A stretch of 64,000 nucleotides of DNA from Spirosoma sp. KCTC 42546 (lineage in GTDB: Bacteria; Bacteroidota; Bacteroidia; Cytophagales; Spirosomataceae), in NCBI RefSeq assembly GCF_006965485.1, contig NZ_CP041360.1:3038001-3102000 (forward strand), given 5' to 3'. The notes under the pieces are model-generated. The model did no database searches, was not told where the DNA came from, and was given only the letters and a program-made list of their open reading frames with translations. Position numbers and translations under genes: made by a program. Of this stretch, positions 43,554 to 53,473 are shown one piece after another; the first letter of the stretch is position 1, and each line of letters begins with the position of its first letter.

Positions 43554-44246
43554 ATGCGCTTCTGTATACTCGCTCCTTTACTCTGCTTTTTGACTGGGCT
43601 TTTATCTTCAGGTTCTTACGCACAGAGCAACCACAAGAGCTACGAAAAATATCCTTATTTAGTATACTTGCCGAAAGAGTATACTGACAAAAAGGAAAGC
43701 TATCCGTTAGTTATTTACCTGCACGGAGGTTCACAGAGAGGAAAAGATCTGACTAAGCTTAAGACCTATGGCCTGCCGCATTTGGTGGATAAAGGCCGTG
43801 ATTTTCCATTCATTATTGCTTCACCCCAATGCCCGGACGGGAAATTCTGGTCTACGGATAATTGGCTTGACTCCCTGTACAGTGACGTAAAGGCGAAGTA
43901 TCGGATCGATTCCAAACGGATTTACCTGACCGGGATCAGTATGGGCGGATACGGTGTCTGGCAAACCGCCGTTGCCTATCCTGACAAATTTGCGGCCATT
44001 GTGCCCCTTTGTGGTGGTTGTGATGACTCAACGCAAATCTGTCGGATCAAACACATTCCGGTCTGGACATTTCATGGGGTGGCCGATGATGTAATCTCTA
44101 TTTCTGAAACAGAGCGCTTGGTCAGACGGTTAGAAGAATGCAACGGACAGGTAAAATTTACACGTCTGGAAAAAGAAGGTCATGCTATTCAATACCTGTT
44201 TGAGGATCAGACTATTTACGATTGGCTTCTAAAACAACACAAATGA
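43554..44246 (+). CDS. Secreted alpha/beta-hydrolase (esterase/dienelactone-hydrolase-like)
   Basis: 230 residues with a signal peptide (LLCFLTGLLSSGSYAQ). The fold is marked by the oxyanion strand YPLVIYLHGGSQRGKDL, the nucleophile Ser in GISMGGYGVWQTA, the acid in WTFHGVADDVISI and the catalytic His in KEGHAIQYLF. This is the PHB-depolymerase/feruloyl-esterase type of secreted serine hydrolase. Substrate is unknown. A kynureninase gene follows 43 bases downstream. Confidence 0.88.
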   Translation: MRFCILAPLLCFLTGLLSSGSYAQSNHKSYEKYPYLVYLPKEYTDKKESYPLVIYLHGGSQRGKDLTKLKTYGLPHLVDKGRDFPFIIASPQCPDGKFWSTDNWLDSLYSDVKAKYRIDSKRIYLTGISMGGYGVWQTAVAYPDKFAAIVPLCGGCDDSTQICRIKHIPVWTFHGVADDVISISETERLVRRLEECNGQVKFTRLEKEGHAIQYLFEDQTIYDWLLKQHK

Positions 44247-44289
44247 GTACGTACTAGTATTGTTTGATAACTAGCGATCCTCTCCAGCA

Positions 44290-45582
44290 ATGAACTACGA
44301 AAATTCCCTCGATTTCGCCCGGCAACTCGACCAAAACGATTCCCTCCGGCACTTCCGCGACCGATTTCATATTCCTCAACGAGATGGCGTACCGTTGACG
44401 TATCTATGCGGAAACTCACTCGGATTGCAACCGAAAACGGCTCGTGAGGCACTGGAACAGGAGCTAATAACCTGGCAGAATCTGGGTGTTGAAGGCTGGT
44501 TTGATAAAACGGAAGGCGCTGATCAGCCCTGGCTTGGTTACCATACGACCTGCAAAGAAGCATTGTCGCAAATTGTAGGTGCTGAGCCATCGGAAGTTTG
44601 TCCAATGAATGCGCTGACGGTAAATCTGCACTTGTTGCTGGCTTCGTTTTATTCGCCCGGCGTGGATTCGCCCGGCGTGGACTCGCCTACCCAGAAAAAG
44701 TACAAGATATTAACCATCAAAGGGGATTTTCCATCCGATCAATACGCGCTGGAAACGCACGTAAGGCATCATGGCCTTAAGCCAGCGGAGACGATTATTG
44801 AAGTAGCGCCCCGTGCCGACGACGGCTTAATTCATACGACCGACATTCAGCACGCCATTGCCGAGCACGCCGATTCACTGGCTTTGATTTGGATGAGTGG
44901 GGTAAACTATTACACGGGTCAAGTGTATAACATGGCAGTTATTGCCGAAACGGCTCAACGCCACTGCATTCCCATTGGCTTCGATCTTGCCCATGCCATT
45001 GGAAATGTACCCTTGCGTCTGCACGACTGGGGTGTTGATTTTGCTACCTGGTGTTCGTATAAATACCTGAATGGAGGCCCCGGTGCCATATCGGGCGTGT
45101 TTGTTCACGAAAAACATCATCAGCAAAATTTGCCAAGGCTGGCGGGTTGGTGGGGCTATCGGGAAGATCGGCGGTTCGAGATGACGCCCGGATTTTTGCC
45201 TGCCCCCGGTGCCGATGGGTGGCAGGTAAGTACACCCAATATCCTGGCATTGGCATTGCACCGAGCGGCCATTTCAATTACAGCCGAAGCAGGGATCGTG
45301 GCGCTACGACAAAAAAGTGAACAGTTGACGGGTTTCCTGGAATACGTTCTGACGCCTTTTGATGCGATTCAGATCCTAACCCCCGACGACCCGAACCAAC
45401 GCGGTTGCCAACTCTCCTTGCTTGTCCGCAAAAATGGTAAAGCGCTATTCAACTACTTAACCGAACAGGGAATTATTGGCGATTGGCGCGAACCTGACTG
45501 CATCCGTCTGGCCCCCACACCTTTATACAATACGTTTGAAGAGGTCTGGCGAGTTGGTGAAGCGTTACGTAAATTCTTGTAG
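44290..45582 (+). CDS. kynU: Kynureninase
   Basis: 430 residues, PLP-dependent. Family motifs: LTYLCGNSLGLQPKTAREAL, WFDKTEGADQPWLGYHTTCK, the aspartate in GFDLAHAIGNVPL, the PLP lysine in WCSYKYLNGGPGAISGVFVH, and GWWGYREDRRFEMTPGFLP. It cleaves kynurenine or 3-hydroxykynurenine to anthranilate or 3-hydroxyanthranilate plus alanine, in tryptophan breakdown or NAD synthesis. An insertion SPGVDSPGVDSP near residues 122-133 comes from a 15-base tandem repeat and is absent from most relatives known to me. Its stop lies within a terminator hairpin. Confidence 0.95.
   Translation: MNYENSLDFARQLDQNDSLRHFRDRFHIPQRDGVPLTYLCGNSLGLQPKTAREALEQELITWQNLGVEGWFDKTEGADQPWLGYHTTCKEALSQIVGAEPSEVCPMNALTVNLHLLLASFYSPGVDSPGVDSPTQKKYKILTIKGDFPSDQYALETHVRHHGLKPAETIIEVAPRADDGLIHTTDIQHAIAEHADSLALIWMSGVNYYTGQVYNMAVIAETAQRHCIPIGFDLAHAIGNVPLRLHDWGVDFATWCSYKYLNGGPGAISGVFVHEKHHQQNLPRLAGWWGYREDRRFEMTPGFLPAPGADGWQVSTPNILALALHRAAISITAEAGIVALRQKSEQLTGFLEYVLTPFDAIQILTPDDPNQRGCQLSLLVRKNGKALFNYLTEQGIIGDWREPDCIRLAPTPLYNTFEEVWRVGEALRKFL
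44652..44681 (+). repeat. 15-base perfect tandem repeat inside kynU
   Basis: TTCGCCCGGCGTGGA occurs twice in tandem (44652-44666, 44667-44681), with a partial third copy. It encodes SPGVD twice. The length, a multiple of three, keeps the frame, so the copy number could vary without a frameshift. Confidence 0.95.
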
Positions 45583-45607
45583 TGCCGACCGTCCCTGTCG
45601 GCACTAC
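45579..45607. terminator. Hairpin shared by the ends of kynU and queG
   Basis: Perfect arms GTAGTGCCGAC (45579-45589) and GTCGGCACTAC (45597-45607) with a 7-base loop. The stop codons of both convergent genes lie inside it. A TTT run follows on the plus strand. Confidence 0.8.
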
Positions 45608-46533
45608 TTTACAAAACCAATTGTACGCTTCAGCCCCTCAAGCTTGGTACGCTTCACCGCCGACCGGCGAAATACCTCCCGGAAAACGTCTTCTGTTATT
45701 TCCTCCCAATCACGGTTTGTAAACGCAGTTAAATCGGGATGGGGGTCAAAGGCGGGTGTCTGATGTGGCCTGGCAAACCGATTCCAGGGACAAACATCCT
45801 GACAGATATCACAACCAAAGATCCAGTTATCGAACTTTCCCCGAACCTCTTCTGGAATGGCCTCTTTTAATTCAATGGTAAAGTACGAAATACATTTACT
45901 GCCATCCACTACGTAAGGCCCAACGATGGCATCGGTGGGGCAGGCATCGATACAACGGGTGCAGGTGCCGCAGTAATCGGTGATGGGACCATCGGGCTCC
46001 AGGTCAAGATCGAGGATTAGCTCGCCGATAAAGAAGAACGAACCAATTTCCCGATTGATTAGATTGGTATGCTTGCCAATCCAACCCAGACCAGACCGTT
46101 TAGCCCAGGCTTTATCCATAACCGGGGCCGAATCCACAAACGCCCGTCCGCCAACCTCACCGATTTCGTCGTGGATATAGGCCAGCAAGTCTTTGAGCTT
46201 GTCTTTGATGACAAAGTGGTAATCGGTCCCATAGGCGTATTTCGATAGCTTTAAGTCATCGTCGCCTTCGGGTAGCTTTTGTTCGGGGTAGTAATTGAGC
46301 AACACCGTAATGACCGACTTTGCATCGTCGACTAGTAACCGAGGGTCGAGCCGCTTATCGAAGTGGTTAGCCATGTAGTTCATCTGGCCATGCATCCCGT
46401 TTTTGAGCCAGGTTTCCAGTTTTGGCGCTTCATCTTCCAGAAAGTCTGCTTTGGCTACACCACAAAAATCGAAACCCAATTCAGTGGCTTTGGCTTTGAT
46501 GAGTTGCGTATAGCGATGGGCGGGAGCGTGCAT
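45604..46533 (-). CDS. queG: Epoxyqueuosine reductase
   Basis: 309 residues. Two 4Fe-4S cluster motifs: [16 protein letters not shown] and [13 protein letters not shown], both intact. The N-terminal domain has [20 protein letters not shown] and the B12-contact region [19 protein letters not shown]. Active-site Asp is in [20 protein letters not shown]. The enzyme makes queuosine at position 34 of certain tRNAs from epoxyqueuosine, using cobalamin. It converges with kynU with overlapping terminator arms. Confidence 0.95.
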   Translation of the reverse strand: MHAPAHRYTQLIKAKATELGFDFCGVAKADFLEDEAPKLETWLKNGMHGQMNYMANHFDKRLDPRLLVDDAKSVITVLLNYYPEQKLPEGDDDLKLSKYAYGTDYHFVIKDKLKDLLAYIHDEIGEVGGRAFVDSAPVMDKAWAKRSGLGWIGKHTNLINREIGSFFFIGELILDLDLEPDGPITDYCGTCTRCIDACPTDAIVGPYVVDGSKCISYFTIELKEAIPEEVRGKFDNWIFGCDICQDVCPWNRFARPHQTPAFDPHPDLTAFTNRDWEEITEDVFREVFRRSAVKRTKLEGLKRTIGFVK

Positions 46534-46536
46534 GCG

Positions 46537-46617
46537 AAATTGCTAATGAACAATGTAGAATGGAAATGAATAATAAAGACTGTCAGTTGGTCAACCAGAG
46601 AACGATTTTAGCAATTT
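46537..46617. repeat. 10-base inverted repeat in the queG/grpE gap
   Basis: Arms AAATTGCTAA (46537-46546) and TTAGCAATTT (46608-46617) are perfect. The rest of the gap (to 46785) carries words such as TCAATCCTATAAATCCTGG, a phrase akin to that at 37452, and a -7-like CATCTTTG at 46742-46749. It lies in the divergent promoter region of the two genes. Confidence 0.7.
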
Positions 46618-46785
46618 ATTAAATCCTGAAAATCATTTCAATCCTATAAATCCTGGTTCAGACACCCGCCAAATCTTGTAAATCAATGCTCTGTCATTGT
46701 GCCAACTTGTCAGGAAATGCGGTTTTGGCCGGGCTTTTGCCCATCTTTGCCTATGAATTTCTGGAAACGAAATAGAAGCTCATCA

Positions 46786-47391
46786 ATGGAAAATAAAGAC
46801 ATTTTGGACGAACAAGCGTCTATGGATACCCAACAGCCTGACAACCTGACAACCGATACGGACAGCTCTGATGAAGCTGTGACCGCCACCGTTGGCGAGT
46901 CAGATGAAACTACGGAACCCGCTTCGGCAGAAAGCTTTGTGGCAGAAACCAACAAAATCGGCAGTGAATTGGCCGAACTTAAAGATAAATACCTCCGTTT
47001 ATACGCTGATTTTGAGAACTTCCGTCGGCGCACAGCTAAGGAAAAACTTGATCTCATCAGTAATGCCAACGAGGGCGTACTAAAGGCGCTGATTCCCGTT
47101 GTCGATGATTTCGAACGGGCTATGCAGTCCATCGAAAGCACCAATGATGTAGCGGCTCTGAAAGAAGGCGTTTCGTTGATTTACACAAAGTTATTTAAAA
47201 CGCTGGAAGGCAAAGGCCTGAAACCAATGACCTCCAAAGGAGAGCCATTTAATGCCGATTTGCACGAATCGGTTACGCAGTTCCCCGCCCCCAGCGACGA
47301 CCTGAAAGGGAAAGTCATTGACGAAATTGAAAAAGGATATTACCTGAATGACAAGGTCATTCGATTTGCAAAAGTGATTGTAGGAAGCTAA
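46786..47391 (+). CDS. grpE: Nucleotide exchange factor GrpE
   Basis: 201 residues from the ATG at 46786; earlier in-frame Met codons (46753 and a frame start at 46699) would add basic or aromatic sequence and overlap the -7-like box at 46742-46749. The N-terminal 70 residues are acidic and disordered. Then a long coiled-coil (SELAELKDKYLRLYADFENF, RRRTAKEKLDLI) and the C-terminal beta domain with the signature DLHESVTQFPAPSDDLKG, then GYYLNDKVIRFAKVIVG. It exchanges ADP on DnaK. A long inverted repeat separates it from dnaJ. Confidence 0.95.
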   Translation: MENKDILDEQASMDTQQPDNLTTDTDSSDEAVTATVGESDETTEPASAESFVAETNKIGSELAELKDKYLRLYADFENFRRRTAKEKLDLISNANEGVLKALIPVVDDFERAMQSIESTNDVAALKEGVSLIYTKLFKTLEGKGLKPMTSKGEPFNADLHESVTQFPAPSDDLKGKVIDEIEKGYYLNDKVIRFAKVIVGS

Positions 47392-47395
47392 AACA

Positions 47396-47470
47396 GTGAA
47401 GAATGAAGAGTGTAGAGTGAAGAATATTATTATCAATTGTATTCTTCACTCTACACTCTTCATTCTTTAC
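47396..47470. repeat. 30-base inverted repeat between grpE and dnaJ
   Basis: Arms 47396-47425 (GTGAAGAATGAAGAGTGTAG then AGTGAAGAAT) and 47441-47470 pair in 29 of 30 positions, with a 15-base loop. Arms consist of GAAGAATGAAGAG and GTGTAGAGTGAAG units. It lies between two co-directional genes expected to work together, so it may be a processing or attenuation element; no T-run is seen. Confidence 0.9.
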
Positions 47471-47481
47471 TATATTAATAC

Positions 47482-48645
47482 ATGGCAACGAAGCGCGATT
47501 ATTACGAAATTCTGGGCGTTGATAAGAACGTCTCGGCCGATGATCTCAAGAAAGCCTATCGTAAGATGGCTATCAAATACCATCCAGACAAAAACCCTGA
47601 TGACCCCACCGCCGAAGAAAAATTCAAGGAAGCGGCTGAGGCTTATGACGTCCTGAATGACCCCAACAAAAAAGCCCGCTATGACCAGTATGGCCATGCG
47701 GGGATGGGTGGTGCAGCCGGCGGTTACGGGGCCGGTGGTCCGACGATGGACGACATTTTTAGCCAGTTTGGTGATGTCTTCGGTGATGATTCCCCATTCG
47801 GGAGTTTCTTCCGGGGTGCCCAGGGCGGGGGTGGAGGTCGGCAACGCGTACGGCGGGGTTCTGATCTACGCATTAAGCTGAAGCTTAATTTACAGGAAGT
47901 TGCCAACGGCGTTGAGAAGAAAATCAAGGTAAAACGGCATGTAACCTGTAATACCTGCGGAGGAAACGGTTCTAAAAACGGCACTGCGGTACAAACCTGT
48001 TCAACCTGTCAGGGTACTGGTCAGACCCGCAAAGTGGTAAATACGATGTTAGGTCAGATGGTATCGACCAGCACCTGCCCGACCTGTAATGGCGAAGGCA
48101 AAATCGTAACCGACCGCTGCGATGCCTGTTTTGGAGAAGGCCGTGTTTTGCAGGAAGACGTTATCCCAATCAAAATTCCGGCGGGTGTTGCAGAAGGTAT
48201 TCAATTATCGGTAGGGAGTAAAGGCAACGTGCCGCCACGCGGTGGTGTTGCGGGCGACCTGCTTATTGTGATTGAAGAGGAAGAAGATGCTGACCTGAAA
48301 CGTGATGGCAACAACGTTGTGTTCGATTTGTACGTCAGCTTCATTGATGCCGCTATCGGTACAAGTGTTGAAGTGCCAACCATCGACGGTAAGGCTCGCA
48401 TCACTCTCGATCCTGGAACACAAAGCGGTAAAATGCTACGGTTGAAAGGGAAGGGTATTAAAGAGTTGAACGGCTACGGCCGGGGCGATGAAATCGTTCA
48501 TGTCAACGTTTGGACGCCCAAAACACTATCGGCGGAAGAGCGTTCCATGTTGGAGAAACTACGCAACTCACCAAACTTTCAGCCCAAGCCGAACAAAAAC
48601 GAAAAAGGATTCTTTGATAAAATGAAGGACTTTTTTCATGGCTGA
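47482..48645 (+). CDS. dnaJ: Chaperone DnaJ
   Basis: 387 residues, full type I layout: J domain (about 1-70) with the HPD motif (YHPDKNPDD); Gly/Phe-rich linker ([20 protein letters not shown] and [14 protein letters not shown]); four CxxCxGxG zinc repeats ([32 protein letters not shown]); then the substrate-binding C-terminal domain. It stimulates DnaK and delivers substrates. The dnaK gene is not in the window. The gene follows grpE 90 bases downstream; a very long terminator lies right after it. Confidence 0.97.
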   Translation: MATKRDYYEILGVDKNVSADDLKKAYRKMAIKYHPDKNPDDPTAEEKFKEAAEAYDVLNDPNKKARYDQYGHAGMGGAAGGYGAGGPTMDDIFSQFGDVFGDDSPFGSFFRGAQGGGGGRQRVRRGSDLRIKLKLNLQEVANGVEKKIKVKRHVTCNTCGGNGSKNGTAVQTCSTCQGTGQTRKVVNTMLGQMVSTSTCPTCNGEGKIVTDRCDACFGEGRVLQEDVIPIKIPAGVAEGIQLSVGSKGNVPPRGGVAGDLLIVIEEEEDADLKRDGNNVVFDLYVSFIDAAIGTSVEVPTIDGKARITLDPGTQSGKMLRLKGKGIKELNGYGRGDEIVHVNVWTPKTLSAEERSMLEKLRNSPNFQPKPNKNEKGFFDKMKDFFHG

Positions 48646-48653
48646 GACCTGAT

Positions 48654-48724
48654 ATAAACTGCTTTATTTAGCAATAAAAAAGCCCCATAATGGGGCTTTT
48701 TTATTGCTAAATAAAGCAGTTTAT
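48654..48724. terminator. Very long bidirectional terminator, perfect 34-base arms
   Basis: Arms 48654-48687 and 48691-48724 are perfect complements around a TAA centre. The core is AAAAAAGCCCCA/TGGGGCTTTTTT, extended by complementary CTGCTTTATTTAGCAAT words. It separates dnaJ from the convergent T9SS gene, which ends at 48756. Confidence 0.92.
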
Positions 48725-48755
48725 TACTTCAACGTCGGTAAATGCTAGAGGTGAT

Positions 48756-51700
48756 TTAGGGTCGTAAAATCCGCAGGGTTTTCTTACGTACTCCATCACT
48801 AACCTGTAATAGGTACACAGCCGGGACTGATCCCAAGCGGACCCGCACCCGCTGTACTGCATTCTCAACCGCCACCGATTGAACACTCAATTCATGCCCC
48901 GACGCATCGTTTAACCGTAACACCAGTTGCTGACCAATGCCGTCCCGCAGCTCGATCTCTGCATACTCATTGACAGGTGGGTTCCCCAATACACGCACCT
49001 GCCAGTTCTGGATAGGTTCAGCAGCTGCCAGACGAGGACTAATAGCACTACTACAGAAGGCCAGGCCACCATCGGTAGCAGCATAGATAATGTTATTAGC
49101 AACAGAGCTGCCATACACCCCATGTCCATTCAAGTAGTGGTTGGTAAAGCTGCCCCCACCATTGGTGGAAATGCTCAATCCCGTAGCGGTAGAAGCATAG
49201 ACCGTGTTACCCAGCACATATACTCCCCAAACGATATTACTTCCCAATCCATTATCGGTCGTTTTATGGCTATAGGTAGTACCATTGTTGGTCGAGATGC
49301 TCAGCCCACCTCCATACGTACCTGCATAAATGGTACTCCCCACCGCGAATACACTGTTTGCATAATTACTGCCTGTGCCAACGCTTGTATTGGTAAAGCT
49401 AGCCCCCCCGTTTGTGGAGATACTTACTCCGCCAGCGGTGGCAGCATAGATAGTGTTACCAATTTCGTAGACACTGTATACCGTATTATGCCCCAAACCG
49501 TTGTCAGTCGTCTTGTTACTAAAGCTGGTACCTCCATTGGTAGAGATGCCCAATCCACTAAGAGTAGAAGCAAAAACTGTGCTGCCCACAGCATAGACAC
49601 CTGTTACAAACGTGCTGCCAAGACCCGTGGTTGTGGTGGTAAAATGGGCACCACCATCAGTTGAAATGCTTAGCCCGTTCGTAGTGGCAGCATAAATCTT
49701 ATTACTTACTACATAGACACGAAATACTGTGTTACTACCTAAGCCATTAGCAGTTGTATAAGTAGTAAAAGTACTCCCCCCGTTGGTGGAGATACTCAGT
49801 CCGCCATCGGTGGCGACATATATAGTATTGCCGACTACATAGACACTCCGCACAAAAATACTACTGCTGTTCAGAGCATCAGTAATGAAGGAGTAGGTAT
49901 CACAACTAGGGCCGTTGGCTACTGCGCCCGTTACATTTACTACCGCTGTAGCCGTGGCAGTACATCCCCCCGAATTGGTGCCCGTTACCGAGTAAGGCCC
50001 AGACTCACTAACCACGATACTGGCACCCGTCGCCCCATTGTTCCACACATAGCTTGTTGCTCCTGAGGCCGTCAGCGTTGCACTGCCACCCGATGCTTTG
50101 ATGATCAATGACGTAGGGGTGCCCTTGATGACTACTTTGTGCAACGCACTCACCGACACTGTAGCGTTTTTCACGGCCCGACAGCCCGACTCATTAGTCG
50201 CTGTCACCGAATAAACGGTACTTACACTGGGACTTACGTCAATGCTGGCCCCACTCTGGCCATCTGACCATTGGTAATCCACTCCCCCTGATGCGGCTAG
50301 GGTGGTCGATTCGCCCAGGCAAAGCTTCAGATCGCCGGTGATGGTGGGTTTGGGCAGGGCATTGGCCGTCAGACTGATTGTGGCCGTACTGACCGGAGCT
50401 CCGTCGGCGCTGGCTACCCGAATGGTGATGGTCTTAACGCCTGCCGTTAGGGTGGCCGAGGTTGTCTCGGTGTTTTTGGTGCTGAGCGTAACCCCTGACG
50501 GGGCTACCCAGGTGTAGCTGTAAGGCGGTACTCCGCCACTTACCGCTACAGCTAAATCGGTGGTTAGTCTACCAGATGTGCTCACACAGCCCACATTGAC
50601 ACTGGCCGAAGGGGAAAGTACTAGGGGTGATACGGTGGCAATTTCCACTAACGTAGTAGCTGAGCAACCGGTTGAAACGCTACCGGTGACCGAGTAGGGA
50701 CCTGAGTCCGTAACCACAATGGCAGGTGTAGTTTCTCCCGTGCTCCAGCCATAGCTGGAGGCTCCCGAAGCTGTTAGGGTGGCACTACTGCCCGCTGCAA
50801 TGATCAGAGCTGGTTTGGTTGTAATGACAACCTTTGGCCGGGCATTTACTGATACGGTGGCTTTGGCTACCGCCTGGCAGCCCGATTCATTGATCACCGT
50901 CACCGAATAAGCGGTACTAACCAAAGGGCTCACCACAATGCTGGCCCCACTCTGGCCATCTGACCATTGGTAGTTGCTCCCCCCCGAAGCCGTGAGCTGA
51001 GTTGACTGGCCTGCGCAGATTTTCAGCGTTCCAGTGATTTTAGGAGTGGGTAGGGCATTGGCTGTCACGCTTAGGGTAGTGGTAGTGACGGGTGTTCCCC
51101 CCGCACTGGCCACTCGGACGGTAAATGTTTTGGTTCCCGCTGTAGTGAGGGTGGTGGATACGGTGGGCGTATTGGTGGCACTCAGTTTGGTGCCCGAGGG
51201 CGTACTCCAGGTATAGCTGTAGGGAGGAGTTCCGCCTGATACAGCTACCGATAAGTCAGCCGTGCCTCCCACACAGAGTGCCCCCGCCGTGGTGGAGGTG
51301 GTGAGGAGGAGCGGTGGAACCGCGACGACCTCCACACTGGCGGTGGCTGGACACCCTCCCGAACTGGTGCCAGTAACGGAATACGATCCGGCTTGGGAGA
51401 CCACAATGGAGGCTGTCTTAGCCCCATTGCTCCAGACATACGTAGCAGCTCCTGCTGCTTTCAGGGTAGTGGTAGCCCCCTGAACAATAGTGAGCGAAGG
51501 GGTAGCCGTAATGGTCAGGCTTGGCGTAGAGGGGCAGGTGGAAGTTGAGAACAGACCGAGTTGATTGCCGTTATCCCCGTAGAAATAGTACGTGTTTCCC
51601 ACGGATGTACCGTAAACATTATCATTCCAGAGATTACTGATTGGCTGACTCCGCGTTCCTGGATTTAAGTTTTGTACCATCTGAGTGCCATTGGCGGTGC

Positions 51701-53021
51701 CGTCAGTTTTCCAGAGTTCCAGGCCATTGGTGCCATCATTGGCGAAAAAATAAGTAGTGCCGTTTACTGTTCGAATCTCAAGAGGCCCGCTGGTATTGTT
51801 TGGATTGCCAGTACCATTGTAAGCACCAAGACCAGAGCCATTAGGGCCGGGGTTGATGTCTTTGAGTAAATAGGTTCCACCAGGTGTTCCATCACTACGC
51901 CAGAGTTCGCCCCCTTCGGCATTGGTATAGATAGGAAAGTAAGCAATGTTGGTAAAGCTATGATCAGAGGTACTCCAACGATCAGAAAACATGGAGCCAA
52001 AAGGTCCTTCATTGCTACCTGGGGCAAAATTCGTCAGTTGAATAGTGCCACTAGACGTTCCATCGGTACGCCAAAGGTTGTACGCTACATTTCCACTAAC
52101 AACTTCCGATTGCCCTATGAAGTATAAATAGTTGCTGGATTTGAGGAATTTACTTGAGTTAAGAAAGGTATCTCCAATAGGGGGTGTTTTTCCGCAGTAT
52201 TGTACGTTGGAAGGATATTTCAATACACTAGCTACCCCGTTCTCAACGACCATCAAAACCGTTGGGAATTGAGTGACAACCTGAGGGCTGTATGGAAAAC
52301 AGGGGTAACCATAGGTATCGGTAACAGGATAGTATGCCTGATAAACCAGCCGATTTCCTACAGCATTCATGCTATACGGAAGAAAGCCACTATTAGCGAC
52401 AAGCGTTGTGCCAGCTGCCGTTCCATTTGTACGATACAAAGTTGGTCTATACCCAAAGCCGGGATCACCCGTATAAATGGATGGTCCCTGAAAGTAGAAG
52501 TAGCCACCCACCACAGCTGATTGGGGTGAGTCGTAAATTATTCCATCAGCAGAGCCTGGTGCTAAATCTTTAACTAAATAAGTTCCTGCATCAGTCCCAT
52601 CACTACGCCATACTTCGGTGCCTTCAGCATTTGTTTTAAAGCTAAATACCAATAGGCCATTTAAATTCACCATTGGGGAGTGAGGACTTCCCGACAATGA
52701 TTTTACTAGAACTGTGCCAGTCGTTGTTCCATCGGTTTTCCAGAGTTCTGAACCATTTGCCCAGAAATAAATAATGTTTCCTACCCGGCATCTTGAGTTC
52801 GTCTCATTTGCGAATTTAGCGCTCGACGTTAATGGAGTAGTACCGCTATCTGTGCCATCAGTACGCCAAAGTTGCTCCCTTGAATTGAAAATAACGAGGT
52901 TATTGAGCGGCTCGAAAGGACCTACCCGGCAGCATCGTTCAAGGTCTTTAACTAACGAAATCTGAGCGTTTGCGATAGTGAATTGTAAAAAGATAACTAA
53001 GTGTAGATAGAGTTTTTTCAT
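48756..53021 (-). CDS. Giant secreted T9SS cargo protein: ELWxTDGT repeats, Ig-like blocks, propeller repeats, sorting domain
   Basis: About 1421 residues from the ATG at 53021 (MKKLYLHLVIFLQF signal peptide, cut after ANAQ); the frame opens at 53066 but the extra residues precede a second signal. Order: about 7 repeats of the ELWRTDGTxxGT type (residues ~55-480); two-fold blocks of Ig/PKD-like strands around YSVTGTSSGGC and SGGTPPYSYTW with a duplicated unit; 6-7 propeller repeats of the form GLSISTNGGTSF with YAxTxGGL; and a C-terminal sorting domain (NWQVRVLGNPPVNEYAEI to KKTLRILRP) of T9SS type A. It is exported to the surface. Ligand is unknown; adhesion is likely. Confidence 0.9.
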   Translation of the reverse strand: MKKLYLHLVIFLQFTIANAQISLVKDLERCCRVGPFEPLNNLVIFNSREQLWRTDGTDSGTTPLTSSAKFANETNSRCRVGNIIYFWANGSELWKTDGTTTGTVLVKSLSGSPHSPMVNLNGLLVFSFKTNAEGTEVWRSDGTDAGTYLVKDLAPGSADGIIYDSPQSAVVGGYFYFQGPSIYTGDPGFGYRPTLYRTNGTAAGTTLVANSGFLPYSMNAVGNRLVYQAYYPVTDTYGYPCFPYSPQVVTQFPTVLMVVENGVASVLKYPSNVQYCGKTPPIGDTFLNSSKFLKSSNYLYFIGQSEVVSGNVAYNLWRTDGTSSGTIQLTNFAPGSNEGPFGSMFSDRWSTSDHSFTNIAYFPIYTNAEGGELWRSDGTPGGTYLLKDINPGPNGSGLGAYNGTGNPNNTSGPLEIRTVNGTTYFFANDGTNGLELWKTDGTANGTQMVQNLNPGTRSQPISNLWNDNVYGTSVGNTYYFYGDNGNQLGLFSTSTCPSTPSLTITATPSLTIVQGATTTLKAAGAATYVWSNGAKTASIVVSQAGSYSVTGTSSGGCPATASVEVVAVPPLLLTTSTTAGALCVGGTADLSVAVSGGTPPYSYTWSTPSGTKLSATNTPTVSTTLTTAGTKTFTVRVASAGGTPVTTTTLSVTANALPTPKITGTLKICAGQSTQLTASGGSNYQWSDGQSGASIVVSPLVSTAYSVTVINESGCQAVAKATVSVNARPKVVITTKPALIIAAGSSATLTASGASSYGWSTGETTPAIVVTDSGPYSVTGSVSTGCSATTLVEIATVSPLVLSPSASVNVGCVSTSGRLTTDLAVAVSGGVPPYSYTWVAPSGVTLSTKNTETTSATLTAGVKTITIRVASADGAPVSTATISLTANALPKPTITGDLKLCLGESTTLAASGGVDYQWSDGQSGASIDVSPSVSTVYSVTATNESGCRAVKNATVSVSALHKVVIKGTPTSLIIKASGGSATLTASGATSYVWNNGATGASIVVSESGPYSVTGTNSGGCTATATAVVNVTGAVANGPSCDTYSFITDALNSSSIFVRSVYVVGNTIYVATDGGLSISTNGGSTFTTYTTANGLGSNTVFRVYVVSNKIYAATTNGLSISTDGGAHFTTTTTGLGSTFVTGVYAVGSTVFASTLSGLGISTNGGTSFSNKTTDNGLGHNTVYSVYEIGNTIYAATAGGVSISTNGGASFTNTSVGTGSNYANSVFAVGSTIYAGTYGGGLSISTNNGTTYSHKTTDNGLGSNIVWGVYVLGNTVYASTATGLSISTNGGGSFTNHYLNGHGVYGSSVANNIIYAATDGGLAFCSSAISPRLAAAEPIQNWQVRVLGNPPVNEYAEIELRDGIGQQLVLRLNDASGHELSVQSVAVENAVQRVRVRLGSVPAVYLLQVSDGVRKKTLRILRP
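50241..50972. repeat. Direct repeats inside the T9SS gene (696 bp apart)
   Basis: A 36-base block beginning AATGCTGGCCCCACTCTGGC is identical at 50241-50276 and 50937-50972. The intervening 0.7 kb unit encodes one Ig-like block pair. Such near-identical units allow copy-number change by recombination. Confidence 0.9.
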
Positions 53022-53473
53022 AGGTAATTTTCGTGGATTGATAAGAATGAGCTTGCTTTTTGCCAACCAAACTAGTTGTATGACAGTTAATTGTAATGTG
53101 TTCGCTTTTGTGTAATTGGCTTACATGTTTTAGGTAAAAACTGCACAAAGTTAAACTAAGAGTTATATGAAAAAAGGGTGTTTTTCTCGTATTTTAATAG
53201 TTTGTTTCAAGAGTTGATTGGATACCGGTATTGATGTTTTTTTGATGCTTCAGTAGTGGTATAGCTAGTTGCTGTGAACAATCGCAATAGGGAAGCCTAA
53301 TCACGTTTATTCACCTAAAACGATCGTATTTGGCCGCTGGGCGACCAAAATAGCGTCCGGGAGTTGAGGTGGACTTTATTATATTTTACGTAGTTTAGTA
53401 CGCGAAGAATTGACAAACAATTGAAACCCAATACCGGAACTTTTCAGGAATAGCGCAGGAATAAATACATTTA
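53022..53473. other. Intergenic region between the T9SS gene and the synthetase gene
   Basis: 452 bases with no convincing gene. It contains the leader and probable promoter of the T9SS gene (minus strand, 53146-53153) and the 3' flank of the minus-strand synthetase gene. AT-rich, with no obvious terminator hairpin. Confidence 0.6.
53146..53153 (-). promoter_or_regulatory. Putative -7 box of the T9SS gene
   Basis: On the minus strand the sequence reads TAACTTTG, an exact TAnnTTTG match, about 125 bases upstream of the ATG at 53021. No upstream TTG at the usual spacing was found. Confidence 0.35.

Noticed and set aside
46710..47144. 144-residue minus-strand frame opposite grpE
   Set aside because: It is the shadow of the grpE coding sequence, with low-complexity Ser-rich content and no motif.
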